Notes: a model not told the origin generated them from the sequence alone. Counted from the first letter of the stretch, positions 34,314 through 43,346 are shown. The stretch is DNA of 64,000 nucleotides from Streptomyces sp. NBC_01775 (GCF_035917675.1 NZ_CP109104.1:5890001-5954000); one strand, 5' to 3'. Made by a program: numbers and translations.

Positions 34314-35369
34314 ATGTACGGCAGTTACGACAGCAGGCCGCCGCGCGCGGCCCGCGTCCGGCTCGCCGCGTCAGGTGCGACAGTGGGGGCGATGCTGCTG
34401 CTTGCCGGATGCTTCTCGTCCTCGGACGACAGCTCCGACGACGGCGCCAAGGGCGGCTCCGCTGTCGACCAGCGCCCCAAGTCCGAGTCCCCGTACTGGG
34501 TCAACCCCTCGGGAAACGCCGCCAAGCAGGTCAGCACGTACGAGCAGGACGACAAGGCCGACGACGCCAAGCTGATCAAGAAGATCGCGAGTCAGCCGGT
34601 TGCCGACTGGATCACCCGCCCCGAGCCGCGCTCCGAGGTCGAACGGCTGACGAAGGACGCGGACAAGGCCGACCGCAGCGCGCTGCTCGTCCTCTACAAC
34701 CTCCCGCACCGCGACTGCGGGCAGTACAGCCAGGGCGGCGCCAAGGGCGCCGAGGAGTACCGCGCGTGGCTCGACAACGTCGTCAAGGGAATCGGCGACC
34801 GCTCCACCACGGTGGTGGTCGAACCGGACGCCATCCCGCACCTGCTGGCCGAGGGCTGCACCCCGAAGCAGTTCCACGAGGAGCGCTACCAGCTGCTGAA
34901 CGAGGCCGTCAGCAAGCTCAAGCAGCTCCCGAAGACCAAGGTCTACCTCGACGCGGGCAACCCCGACTGGGTGCGCGACCCCGGCGGCCTGGTCGAGCCC
35001 CTGAACCGCGCGGGCATCGCCAAGGCGGACGGCTTCGCGCTGAACGTCTCCAACTACCAGACGACGAAGTCCAACCGGGCCTACGGCAACAAGGTCTCGC
35101 CGATGGTCGGCAACAAGCCGTTCGTCATCGACACCAGCCGCAACGGCAACGGCCCCGTCAAGGGCGCCGGCGGCGAGGAGTCCTGGTGCAACCCGCGGGG
35201 CCGCGCCCTGGGGGAGCCGCCCACCACGAAGACCGGTGACAAGCGGGTGGACGCCTACCTGTGGATCAAGCGGCCAGGCGAGTCGGACGGCGAGTGCAAG
35301 GGGGGCCCGAAGGCGGGCCAGTGGTGGCCCAAGTACGCGTTGGAGCTGGCACGTAACGCCAAGCGTTAG
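34314..35369 (+). CDS. cslZ: GH6 glycoside hydrolase lipoprotein (CslZ-like)
   Basis: The protein has 351 residues with a lipobox ending in LLLAGC near residue 33, so it is likely membrane-anchored outside the cell. The catalytic domain carries the family 6 signatures NLPHRDCGQYS, VVVEPDAI, YLDAGNPDWV and NVSNYQTT. Cellulases of this family cut beta-1,4-glucan by inversion. It is convergent with glxA and next to cslA, as in the S. coelicolor cslA-glxA-cslZ locus. A role in trimming the tip glycan made by CslA is therefore likely. The ATG at 34314 follows GGGGAG. Unlike secreted cellulases it has no carbohydrate-binding module. Confidence 0.9.
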   Translation: MYGSYDSRPPRAARVRLAASGATVGAMLLLAGCFSSSDDSSDDGAKGGSAVDQRPKSESPYWVNPSGNAAKQVSTYEQDDKADDAKLIKKIASQPVADWITRPEPRSEVERLTKDADKADRSALLVLYNLPHRDCGQYSQGGAKGAEEYRAWLDNVVKGIGDRSTTVVVEPDAIPHLLAEGCTPKQFHEERYQLLNEAVSKLKQLPKTKVYLDAGNPDWVRDPGGLVEPLNRAGIAKADGFALNVSNYQTTKSNRAYGNKVSPMVGNKPFVIDTSRNGNGPVKGAGGEESWCNPRGRALGEPPTTKTGDKRVDAYLWIKRPGESDGECKGGPKAGQWWPKYALELARNAKR

Positions 35370-35372
35370 AGC

Positions 35373-35497
35373 GTGCCCCGAAGGGGCGCGGGGAACTGCG
35401 CGCCCAGCCCCGACGCACCCGCATTCTGCCAAGTACAGGCAGGGGCACCCCATGCTCAGCACCAGGAAAGAGGGCAACAGAAAGATCCGCCGGACGG
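35373..35497 (-). repeat. Dispersed intergenic repeat, copy B (inverted)
   Basis: The reverse complement matches copy A at 4921-5071. Shared features are GTCCGGCGGATCTTT, a central TTTCCTGGTGCTGAGCA and a terminal GCCCCTTCGGGGC hairpin (35373-35389). It lies just after cslZ. Confidence 0.75.
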
Positions 35498-35512
35498 GCT
35501 GAAGTCAGCCCG
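35495..35512. terminator. Bidirectional hairpin between cslZ and glxA
   Basis: CGGGCT and AGCCCG form a stem around GAAGTC, placed between the two convergent stops. It is short and lacks a U-tract. Confidence 0.55.
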
Positions 35513-35523
35513 CCCGGCTTCGC

Positions 35524-37527
35524 TCAGTTCGGGTTCACCTTCGGGTCGCCCGTCGTCGCCGTCGTGTGCTGGGCCGTCGGGTCGACGTTGACCTTGAGCC
35601 ACTTCGCCTTGGACGGGATGCCGTCCTTGTCGATGCCGTAGACCATCCACCAGCCCGGGGTCACGAGCGAGGGATCGTCGGGGAGCGTCGTGCGCAGCGT
35701 GCCGTCCTCGGACTTCCGCATCTTCAGGGCGACCGACGACTGCTCGACGTTGGTCACATGCGTGAAGGACCCGGGCCGCACGAGCCGCAGCTTCTTCAGC
35801 TTCGCGGCGTCCTCGCTCTTGAAGGACACGCTGTCGCCCAGTGACAGCGTCTTGCGGCTCTTGCCGACGTCCTGGAGATCGGGCTGCTTCTTGCCCTTGT
35901 TGAGGTAGGGCGGGGTGTAGATCTCGATCCGCTGGTCGAACTGGCCGGGCTTGGTGTTGGCCTTGTCGGAGTAGAGCGAGTCCGAGCCGAAGGTCATCAC
36001 GCGGCCGTCGGGCAGCAGCAGGCCGCCGGAGTGGTAGTTGCGGCCGACCAGGGGTGCGGCGGCCTCGTCGAAGGCGTTCTTCTTCGGGTCGTAGATGCCC
36101 GCCTTGAGCACGTTGCTGTCGCCCTTGCCCCGGTACTGCCCCGAGCCGTTGGTCGTCAGCACGGTGTCGTTCGGCAGGATGACGCTGCTGGGGTAGCGGA
36201 CCTTGTCGTAGAGCTTGGGGCCGTCCTGGAAGCGGGGGCTGTCGGTGCTCAGATCCACGATGCGGGTCTTGTCGGTGGTCTTGGGGGACTCACCGACCCC
36301 GCCGCCGCCCTCGACCATGTACTTGCGCGACTGCGTCGGCGGCAGCGGCACGGACATGGAGGTCTCCAGGGTGTCCGGGTCGCTCATGCCGGGGATCTTG
36401 GTGAACTGGTTGGTCTCCAGGTCCCAGACGCCGGGGATGCGGCCCTTGTTGTCGGGGCCGTAGCCGGCGGTGGTGCCGCTGAAGAAGAGCCGGTTCTGGC
36501 CGATCAGGTGCAGCCCGGGGTAGGTCGGGAAGAAGCGTGTCTTGGGCAGGTAGTACCACTTCTTGGTGTCGGGGTTGTAGATCTCGTTCTTCCCCGGCAC
36601 GACCTGGCCGATGTCGTCGAGACCGGAGACGGTGAGCACCCTGCCGTCCTGGAGGGTGACCTGCGTGGGGTACCAGCGGGCCTCGTGCATCGGGTCGACG
36701 GTGATGTAGCGCTCGGCCACCGGGTCGAACTCGTAGGCGTCCTTGATGCCTTGGAAGTCCTTCTTGTCGAAGGACATCTTCTGGGCGATGCCGTAGATGT
36801 TCCTCTTCTCGGCGCCCCGCAGCCCGCTGACCGTGTACTTGTCCTGGGAGCCCGTGGAGTACTGGCGGCCCTTGTGCTCGGCCTCGGCGTAGACGCGCGC
36901 CAAGCTGGCCTCCACCCGGACCCGGCCGAGGGCGTCCGTCTTCTTCTTCGCACGAGGGATGATCACATCGTTCTGCGCGACGAAGGTCTTGCCGTCCTCC
37001 TTGCCGGTGAAGCGGGTGCCCTTCTTGACGGTCTTGGCCCGGTCGGGGCTCTCGTTGTAGAGGAACATCAGCCCGCCGGCCTTCTTCACATCGCCCTTGA
37101 GCGTCTCGTAACGCTGGGTACCGCCCGCGACCAGCAGCTTTCCGTCGGGGAGCTGGTTGTGGCCCGAGCAGAACAGGTCGCTGGGGGTGGGGATGTTCTT
37201 GAAGGTGTTGTCGACCGGGTCCCACAAGACGGTGCGGAAGCTCTTCGAGTCGAAGTTCTTGGCGTTGTTGCCGGAGCCCGCGACCAGCAGAACCTTTCCG
37301 GTGTTGAGCAGCGCCGCGTGGATCGTGTTGATCCGGTACTTCTCGGGGATGTCGACGAACTGCCAGTGGCCCTTCTCGGCCTTGTACTCCGGCTGGTTGA
37401 TCTCGTACTCGTGATACTGCTCCGAGGCGAAGCCGTACAGGGCGGGCCCGTTGAACCCGGCTATCACGAGTACGACCGCCGTGCCGATGGCTATGCGCCT
37501 GGCCCGACGGCTCGGTCGGTACTTCAT
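35524..37527 (-). CDS. glxA: Mononuclear copper-radical oxidase (GlxA, galactose oxidase-like)
   Basis: The protein has 667 residues with an N-terminal membrane or signal segment (about residues 11-32) and kelch-like repeats, then a C-terminal beta domain of the galactose oxidase type. In the family a Tyr-Cys cross-link and copper form the radical site. Here the only cysteine visible is in LFCSGHN (about residue 120), and RNYHSGG near residue 498 gives the Tyr-His copper ligands. EARWYP holds a tryptophan near 285 that fits the second-shell residue. GlxA oxidises the glycan made by CslA at hyphal tips. The ATG overlaps the cslA stop (ATGA), so the two are coupled. Confidence 0.92.
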   Translation of the reverse strand: MKYRPSRRARRIAIGTAVVLVIAGFNGPALYGFASEQYHEYEINQPEYKAEKGHWQFVDIPEKYRINTIHAALLNTGKVLLVAGSGNNAKNFDSKSFRTVLWDPVDNTFKNIPTPSDLFCSGHNQLPDGKLLVAGGTQRYETLKGDVKKAGGLMFLYNESPDRAKTVKKGTRFTGKEDGKTFVAQNDVIIPRAKKKTDALGRVRVEASLARVYAEAEHKGRQYSTGSQDKYTVSGLRGAEKRNIYGIAQKMSFDKKDFQGIKDAYEFDPVAERYITVDPMHEARWYPTQVTLQDGRVLTVSGLDDIGQVVPGKNEIYNPDTKKWYYLPKTRFFPTYPGLHLIGQNRLFFSGTTAGYGPDNKGRIPGVWDLETNQFTKIPGMSDPDTLETSMSVPLPPTQSRKYMVEGGGGVGESPKTTDKTRIVDLSTDSPRFQDGPKLYDKVRYPSSVILPNDTVLTTNGSGQYRGKGDSNVLKAGIYDPKKNAFDEAAAPLVGRNYHSGGLLLPDGRVMTFGSDSLYSDKANTKPGQFDQRIEIYTPPYLNKGKKQPDLQDVGKSRKTLSLGDSVSFKSEDAAKLKKLRLVRPGSFTHVTNVEQSSVALKMRKSEDGTLRTTLPDDPSLVTPGWWMVYGIDKDGIPSKAKWLKVNVDPTAQHTTATTGDPKVNPN

Positions 37528-39533
37528 TTCTTACGTCCCCCAAGGGCGATCTGCATGGTCTCGTCAGGTGAGCCTGCCCGGCCGCGGGGACCCTGCGCGG
37601 GTGCGGGCGCCACGGGGAGCTCGGCGGTGGTCGCCGCCCCGCCGCCGGGGCCGCCGGTCTCGGCGGCCGGGGGCTTCTGACCGGAACCGTGCCGGTGTTT
37701 CTTCGAGTGCTTGCGCTTCTTCTTCTCCGCGCGGACGGTGAAGCGCCACCCGATGATCGGCGCCGCCGTGATCAGCAGCGCGAGCGCGGCCCAGGTGAGC
37801 ATCGCCGGGTGGTCATGGCCCAGGTAGAGCGAGCCCACGAACGAGCCACCGAAGATCAAGATGAAGAAGAGATGCACCCGGAAGGTGCCGAAGAGCGTGT
37901 CGGGGCTGGCCGAGTCGCCCTTGGGGGTGACCACGAACTTGCTCTTGCGACGCAGCAAGGTGTCGAAGAGGGAGCGCGCGTAGATCGGCGCGGACAGCGC
38001 GGACATCAGCATGCCGGCCAGACCGCCGGAGCCCTCGGGCTCGTGGGGGGAGACGTTGTGCCGCCGGTTCCAGACGTACAGGCCGATCTGGAGGGCCGTG
38101 GCGTTGCCGTACAGCGCCATCCACACGGTGGGGTCTATCTGGACACCGGAGGCGCCCATGCCGAGGAAGAGGGCGCAGGAGAGGGCGGCGAGGATCCAGT
38201 TGAGCGCCGAGATCGGGTAGAAGATCATCAGCATCGTGTAGTTGAAGAGCTTCCCGAACGGCATGGTGCCCAGGCCGCGCCAGTACTGCTTGAGGATCGT
38301 CTCGTAGGTGCCGCGCGACCAGCGCAGCTGCTGGGTGAAGAAGTCCGTCCAGGCGTTGGGGCCTTCGCCGACCGCGAGCACGTCGGGGGTGTAGACCGAG
38401 CGCCACTTGTTGCCGGTCTCCGGGTTCTTGTGGCGGTGCATCTCGAAGCCGGTGGCCATGTCCTCCGTGATGGAGTCGTAGAGGCCGCCGATGGCCTTGA
38501 GGGCCTTGATGCGTACGGCGTTGCTGGTGCCGACGAACATCGGCGCGTCGTAGCGGTTGCCCGCGCGCTGGATGAGCGCGTGGAAGAGGAACTGCTGGCT
38601 CTCGGCCGCCTTGGTGACGAAGTTGTCGTAGTTGCCGTAGACCTGGGGGCCGATGACGAAGCCCACGTCGGGGTCACGGAAGTATCCGAGCATCCGCTCC
38701 AGGTAGTTGGGGAGCGGGACGTGGTCGGTGTCGACCCCGGCGAAGTAGTCGTAGTGGTCGCCGTGCGCGTCCAGCCAGGCGTTGTAGTTGCCGTGCTTGG
38801 TCTTGGCACGGAAGGCACCCTTGTCGGTGTTCCACTTGGCGACGCCCTTGCGGGAGAAGTGGTGCACCCCCAGGCGCAGGCACACGTCCTTGACCTCGGG
38901 GTCGTCACCCTCGTCGAGCAGCCACACGTGCATGGTGCCGCGGTGCCGGATCCTGATGGCCGCCTCCAGGGTCTTGGTGACCATCTCGATCGGCTCCTTG
39001 CCGGGCACGAACGAGGTGAGGAAGGCGACGCGGGTGCCGGACTCGGGCACCACGGGTATCGGATCGCGCGCGACCAGCGTGGCGTGCGCGTTGGAGACGA
39101 CGTTCAGCGTGCGGAACAGCTCGATCAGGCCGATCGAGACCAGCATGACGATGTCGAGCTGGAGGACCAGGTCGGAGACCTCGCCCTTGTCGCGCTGCGT
39201 CCAGTGCTGGGGCTGCATCAGCCACACCAGCAATCCGGCCGACAGCAGCGGGGCCAGACACAGCAGGAAGCCCGCGCGTACCCGGTGCGGTTCGTCGGCC
39301 AGCAGGCTGCGGTACCCGACGCGGTAGGGCTTGCCGGGCTCGGGCTGGTTGAGCGGCCCGGCCAGCCGGCTGTAGTGCTCGTAGTCGTAGCGTGGCAGGG
39401 CCTTGCGGGTCCAACGGTGGCCGCGTCCGGAGGTGCCGCGCTGACGCCGCTGTCCGGGTATCCGCAGCTGCGTCGTCCGGGTGGGGTCGTCGCCGGACTC
39501 CGGCGGTCGGGGGCCGGCTGGCGGCATGGTCAT
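37524..39533 (-). CDS. cslA: Cellulose synthase-like glycosyltransferase 2 (CslA)
   Basis: This 669-residue membrane protein has two N-terminal helices, a cytoplasmic family 2 domain and several C-terminal helices. Catalytic motifs are the DxD-like DTDH (about residue 260), TEDMATGFEMH and the polymer-forming QQLRWSRGTYE. It should polymerise a beta-glycan at the cell pole, which GlxA then modifies; in Streptomyces this supports tip growth and attachment. It runs in an operon with glxA and ends with a Pro/Lys-rich tail. The ATG at 39533 follows a G-rich stretch; ATG 39560 is the longer choice. Confidence 0.93.
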   Translation of the reverse strand: MTMPPAGPRPPESGDDPTRTTQLRIPGQRRQRGTSGRGHRWTRKALPRYDYEHYSRLAGPLNQPEPGKPYRVGYRSLLADEPHRVRAGFLLCLAPLLSAGLLVWLMQPQHWTQRDKGEVSDLVLQLDIVMLVSIGLIELFRTLNVVSNAHATLVARDPIPVVPESGTRVAFLTSFVPGKEPIEMVTKTLEAAIRIRHRGTMHVWLLDEGDDPEVKDVCLRLGVHHFSRKGVAKWNTDKGAFRAKTKHGNYNAWLDAHGDHYDYFAGVDTDHVPLPNYLERMLGYFRDPDVGFVIGPQVYGNYDNFVTKAAESQQFLFHALIQRAGNRYDAPMFVGTSNAVRIKALKAIGGLYDSITEDMATGFEMHRHKNPETGNKWRSVYTPDVLAVGEGPNAWTDFFTQQLRWSRGTYETILKQYWRGLGTMPFGKLFNYTMLMIFYPISALNWILAALSCALFLGMGASGVQIDPTVWMALYGNATALQIGLYVWNRRHNVSPHEPEGSGGLAGMLMSALSAPIYARSLFDTLLRRKSKFVVTPKGDSASPDTLFGTFRVHLFFILIFGGSFVGSLYLGHDHPAMLTWAALALLITAAPIIGWRFTVRAEKKKRKHSKKHRHGSGQKPPAAETGGPGGGAATTAELPVAPAPAQGPRGRAGSPDETMQIALGGRKK

Positions 39534-39824
39534 CAGGGCATCCCCCCACACGCGGCGCACCGCGTGTTCTCGTGCTGGCCCGCGTCCTCGGCCCCCTAGA
39601 CGCTGGCGCGGCGTGCTTCGGCCGCTGCTTCTGAGACAGCGACGGGCCGACTTCCGGTTCCATGGTCGTAGTCACGTGTTCACCACGCCTCCTCCCCCGG
39701 CGCGTGGTGCGGGGACGCTCTGCCGCCCGGCCCCTCACCTGGGCGACTACGCGGACTCGTGGAGCGGTGACCCTACGTCAGGCTCTCGGACTCGCCGCGT
39801 GATCGCAAGGCCGGTAGGGGCGGT
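39534..39824. other. 291-bp region upstream of cslA
   Basis: No gene is supported. It should hold the cslA promoter. I see no dre box or hairpin in it that I would call with confidence. Confidence 0.5.
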
Positions 39825-40197
39825 TCAACGCCAATGTGGTGGTATGGGCGAGGCTGATGTGACGGATGAGTCATCGAAGTGTGGCTTCTTGGTGAGTACT
39901 TCGGAGGGCGTCGAGCGCAGCCGCTCACGAACGTTCCCGAAGTGGTCGCGAACCGCCTCCTCGGTACGTCGTATGTCCCCCGACCGGACAGCCGCGAGGA
40001 TTTCGGCGTGCTGTCGCCGGGTTACCAGGGGGTCCAGGCGCAGCTCGGCCAGATCTGTCCGTAACCGGTGGAACGCGTCCCAGAACGCGTCCAGTGCCGC
40101 GCTCGGGGGAGAGTCGCCGAGCCCGGCGTAGAGCGCGGAGTGAAAGGCGCGGTCGGTCTCGGCGCGTACGCCCCCGGCCCGCGCCTCCTGAGCCCTC
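39825..40197 (-). pseudogene. Truncated GntR-family regulator (FCD domain remnant)
   Basis: About 124 codons encode the C-terminal ligand-binding FCD domain of a GntR/FadR-type regulator: ETDRAFHSALYAGLG, then AEILAAVRSGDIRRTEEAVRDH, which holds the histidine that binds metal in this family. The N-terminal winged-helix DNA-binding part is absent; its place is taken by the neighbouring glycosylase gene, whose stop ends at 40198. No start or ribosome site fits. I read it as a decayed gene cut by a deletion, not as a functional protein. It lies next to the DasR-controlled region, but it is not DasR, which belongs to another GntR branch. Confidence 0.7.
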
Positions 40198-41319
40198 TCA
40201 CTCCCCGCCCGCGGCGAACTCGACCGTGTGCGGCCCCGGGCCGCCGTCGGTGGCGAAGGCCAGCAGCCGCTCACCCTCCTCGGCCAGCGTCCGCTCCTCG
40301 TCGTCGGTGAGCCGGCCGAAGGGGGTGAGGGTGAGGGTGGCGGTCTTGCGCCGGGTGTCCGCCTTCCAGCTGCCGCGCACCCTGCCGTCCAGCAGGAAGG
40401 TGCCGGGCACCTGGCCGTTCTTGGTGGCCAGCGAGCGGCGTACGGCCTCGTCCAGCAGGCGGGAGCGGTCGGCGTGGGAGAGGATGACGTTGTCGTACTC
40501 CGCCAGGAAGCGGGCCGGCAGCGGCAGTTCGGGGTCGGGGCGCGGTGCCTCGGGCAGGTCGTACAGCTCGCGGCCCTCCTCGTCGGTGAAGACCCGCAGC
40601 TGGGGCCGCAGCCGCTCCAGCACCTCCTTCAGCCGGGTCAGGCCCGACCAGGCCTGCGCGTCACGCACGGAGGCGGGTCCGAAGGCGCCCAGATAGCGCA
40701 GCACCATCGTCTCCACGCACGGCTCGGGCGTCAGCGGACGGTCCAGCCACGACTCCAGGGTGTCGAGCACCGGCCGGCCCGAACGGTCCCACAGCCCGCG
40801 CGGCGGCACCTGCACCAGCGGCAGCAGATAGCGCGCCGTCATCGACAGGGCGCGCGCCTCCAGGTGGGGCCAGCGCTCCTGGAGCAGGACGCCCAGCTCG
40901 GTGCCGGTGCACGGGCCCGCGGCGAGCAGCCGGCGGGCCGCCTCGGCGATGCGCCCGGGGTCCTCGCCGTCCAGGGCCTTGCCGTAGCTGGTGCGCAGGG
41001 CGCTCTCGTGGATCCGCTGGGTGAGGGGGCGCAGCTGTACGGCGTCGCTGTCGCTGACCAGGTGGACCGTGCCGCGCATGACGCTGATCCTGACCAGCTC
41101 GCGGTCCTCCAGCTGCCGGGACAGCTCGCGGGGGTCGAAGTCCGCAAGCCGGGTCCACAGCGCGAAGTAGGGCGGCTTGGGCGCCTGGGCCTGGATGCCG
41201 ACGAGGTGTTCGACCGCCTCCCGTACCGGCATCCGGGCGCGCTCGATGAGGAATTGGCGGGCGAGCAGGGCGCGGGTCAGGGCGGGCCGGGTGAGCCGGG
41301 CGGGGTGCGCGGGCGACAT
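40198..41319 (-). CDS. Winged-helix DNA glycosylase-like protein (AlkZ/PF06224 family)
   Basis: The protein has 373 residues with three tandem winged-helix domains. The family defining motif GIQAQAPKPPY (the QxQ loop of AlkZ) is at about residue 38. AlkZ unhooks interstrand DNA cross-links such as those of azinomycin; other members are called YcaQ. It is not next to a cross-link-forming biosynthesis cluster here, so a general repair role is as likely. The start ATG 41319 has a weak ribosome site; GTG 41361 is the alternative. Confidence 0.78.
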   Translation of the reverse strand: MSPAHPARLTRPALTRALLARQFLIERARMPVREAVEHLVGIQAQAPKPPYFALWTRLADFDPRELSRQLEDRELVRISVMRGTVHLVSDSDAVQLRPLTQRIHESALRTSYGKALDGEDPGRIAEAARRLLAAGPCTGTELGVLLQERWPHLEARALSMTARYLLPLVQVPPRGLWDRSGRPVLDTLESWLDRPLTPEPCVETMVLRYLGAFGPASVRDAQAWSGLTRLKEVLERLRPQLRVFTDEEGRELYDLPEAPRPDPELPLPARFLAEYDNVILSHADRSRLLDEAVRRSLATKNGQVPGTFLLDGRVRGSWKADTRRKTATLTLTPFGRLTDDEERTLAEEGERLLAFATDGGPGPHTVEFAAGGE

Positions 41320-41491
41320 GGCAAGAGTCTCGCCGATGGCCGCGCCCCCCGCTACGGACACGGCCGCGAGGGCCGGGACGTCGCGGGCGAGGGCCGGGCC
41401 GCTCGGTGCGGCCCGGCCCTCGGTGTGGGGGGTGGTGTCCGTGGTGCGCCGTCTCAGGGGCGGACGGCTGTCGAAGAGGTAGAGGTGGTGG

Positions 41492-42085
41492 TCAGAATTC
41501 GACGTCGGCGCAGGAGTAGAAGGCGTTGGCGGTGTCGGCGATCGTCCAGACGCCGACGATCAGGTGCCGGCCGGACTTGCCCTCGGGGAGCTTGCCCTGC
41601 GCGGTCCACTCGGCGGGCGGCTGCTCGCCGTTCATCGGCACGGTGAAGAAGGGCTCGGGCTCCAGATCGGCGCGGGTCAGCGGCTTGTTGGGGTCCCAGC
41701 CGTCCTTGGTGACGTAGTACGAGAAGTCCGTGGTCGAGTGCCTGGCGGTCACGTTCCACTTGAAGGTGTGGTCCTTGCCCGCCTCGACCTTGTTGGTGGG
41801 CCACTTCCCGCCGCGCGGGTCATCCAGTTCCTTGAAGCTCTCGTTGCCGGCGGAACAGATCGCGCCGTCCTCGGGTCCGGCCTCGGGGAAGCCCTTGGGG
41901 CCCTCGACGCTCTGGGGCTCGTGCTGGATGGCGCCGCAGTCGGTCACCGTGCCGTCGGCGCAGAACGCCTGACGGCTCGTCGGGTCCTGGCTGTAGCCGT
42001 GGCCTTGGGCCGAGCCGCCCGTGAACAGCATGGCGGCCCCTCCGAGGCCGAGTCCGACGACGGCAGCGGCGATCTTCTTGCGCAT
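41492..42085 (-). CDS. lpmP: AA10 lytic polysaccharide monooxygenase (LpmP-like)
   Basis: This 197-residue secreted copper enzyme has a signal peptide of 28 residues ending in SAQG. The mature protein starts with His (HGYSQDP), the copper-binding brace, and the second histidine is in NVTARHSTTDFSYY. The final FYSCADVEF motif is typical of AA10. It oxidises chitin or cellulose and may nick wall glycans. S. coelicolor LpmP (SCO2833) helps CslA/GlxA glycan deposition; I assign that name by family and neighbourhood. The ATG follows AGGAG. Two dre-like boxes upstream suggest DasR control. Confidence 0.92.
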   Translation of the reverse strand: MRKKIAAAVVGLGLGGAAMLFTGGSAQGHGYSQDPTSRQAFCADGTVTDCGAIQHEPQSVEGPKGFPEAGPEDGAICSAGNESFKELDDPRGGKWPTNKVEAGKDHTFKWNVTARHSTTDFSYYVTKDGWDPNKPLTRADLEPEPFFTVPMNGEQPPAEWTAQGKLPEGKSGRHLIVGVWTIADTANAFYSCADVEF

Positions 42086-42156
42086 GCTCGCTCCTGGTGG
42101 TTCGTGGGGGGTGCGGAGTTGCTCTGCGTATGGGGTGTACCGCTTTCTGCGGTCTC

Positions 42157-42172
42157 ATCGGTCTAGACCAAG
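42157..42172. promoter_or_regulatory. DasR-like (dre) box upstream of the LPMO gene
   Basis: ATCGGTCTAGACCAAG contains the uninterrupted palindrome GGTCTAGACC of the dre core. It lies about 75 bp before lpmP. Confidence 0.78.
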
Positions 42173-42197
42173 CCGGAATCTAGTGGCGCCCGTCAGG

Positions 42198-42213
42198 TCA
42201 TGTCCAGACCAAT
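42198..42213. promoter_or_regulatory. Second dre-like box between lpmP and the DUF3533-type gene
   Basis: TCATGTCCAGACCAAT resembles the dre core with a mismatch on one arm. It lies about 100 bp before the gene at 42310 and could serve both directions. Confidence 0.5.
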
Positions 42214-42309
42214 GCAAGAGGTAGTTCTGCTCCCCCGCCCTTTCGCTGGCGTGGATAAACCGGGCCATGAGGTATGGATGGGAGAAATCATCAATAAGGG
42301 ATTGGGATC

Positions 42310-43320
42310 ATGCACAACGCCACCCCCGACGCCGGAGTCCGCGGCACCCTCTCGCCCGGTGCCCTCGTGCTCGTCATCGGCGTGCTCTTCATCCAACTCG
42401 GCTTCCTGCTCTCCTACATCGGCTCCTTCCACCACCCCGACCCGCAGGGCGTCCCGATCGCCGTCGTCGCCCCCCAGCAGGCCGCCGACCGGCTCGACAC
42501 GCTGCCCGGACACCCCGTGGAGACCACCTCCGTCAAGGACGAGAAGGCCGCGCGTCAGCGCATCACCGAGCGGAACGCGGAGGGCGCCTACCTGATGAAC
42601 CCGCGCGGCGGGCGGGACACCCTGCTGGTGGCCTCCGCCGCGGGCGGACCGCAGGCCCAGGCCCTGCGCAAGGTCGGCGAGAAGGTGGCGGCCGACCAGC
42701 GGCGGCAGCTGAAGGTGACGGACGTCGCCCCCTCCGGAAGCCAGGACCACGAGAGCCTCACCGCCTTCTACCTCATCGTCGGCTGGCTGGTGGGCGGCTA
42801 TCTGGTGGCCTCCCTGCTGGGGGTGACCATCGGCACCAGGCCGGCCAGACCGGGCCACGGGGTGATCCGGCTGACCGGGGTCGCCCTCTACTCCGTGCTC
42901 TCGGGGCTGGGCGGCGCGGTCATCGTCGACCCGGTGCTGCACGCACTGCCCGGCCACTTCGCGGCGCTGTGGTGGACCGGCGCGCTCATCGTCTTCGGTA
43001 CGGCGGCCATCACGATGGCGCTCCAGGCGTTCTTCGGGATCGTCGGCATCGGCCTGGCCGTCGTCATCTTCGTCGTCCTGGGCAATCCCAGCGCGGGAGG
43101 CGCCTTCCAGAAGCACCTGATCCCGTCCTTCTGGCGCGCCATCGGAGACTGGATCCCCACCGGCGCCGGTACCACGGCCGTACGCAACATCGTCTACTTC
43201 TCCGGCAACGCGCTGGCCGTGCCCATGGTCGTGCTGGCCGCCTGGGCGGTCGCGGGCGCCCTGCTGCTGCTCGTGGGCTCGCTGCGGCGCAGAGAACCGG
43301 GCCTGGCCCTCCCGATCTGA
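42310..43320 (+). CDS. Membrane protein of the DUF3533/YhgE type
   Basis: The protein has 336 residues: a short N-terminus, one helix (about residues 16-36), an extracellular domain of about 120 residues and five more helices towards the end. This layout resembles DUF3533 and YhgE/Pip proteins, often listed as ABC-2 permease-like. Function is unknown. The ATG at 42310 follows AAGG. It is upstream of an acyl-CoA synthetase in the same direction, 26 bp away. It is divergent from lpmP, so the dre-like box at 42198 could affect it. Confidence 0.7.
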   Translation: MHNATPDAGVRGTLSPGALVLVIGVLFIQLGFLLSYIGSFHHPDPQGVPIAVVAPQQAADRLDTLPGHPVETTSVKDEKAARQRITERNAEGAYLMNPRGGRDTLLVASAAGGPQAQALRKVGEKVAADQRRQLKVTDVAPSGSQDHESLTAFYLIVGWLVGGYLVASLLGVTIGTRPARPGHGVIRLTGVALYSVLSGLGGAVIVDPVLHALPGHFAALWWTGALIVFGTAAITMALQAFFGIVGIGLAVVIFVVLGNPSAGGAFQKHLIPSFWRAIGDWIPTGAGTTAVRNIVYFSGNALAVPMVVLAAWAVAGALLLLVGSLRRREPGLALPI

Positions 43321-43346
43321 CGCGGCGTCAACTATGGTGCGCGGCC

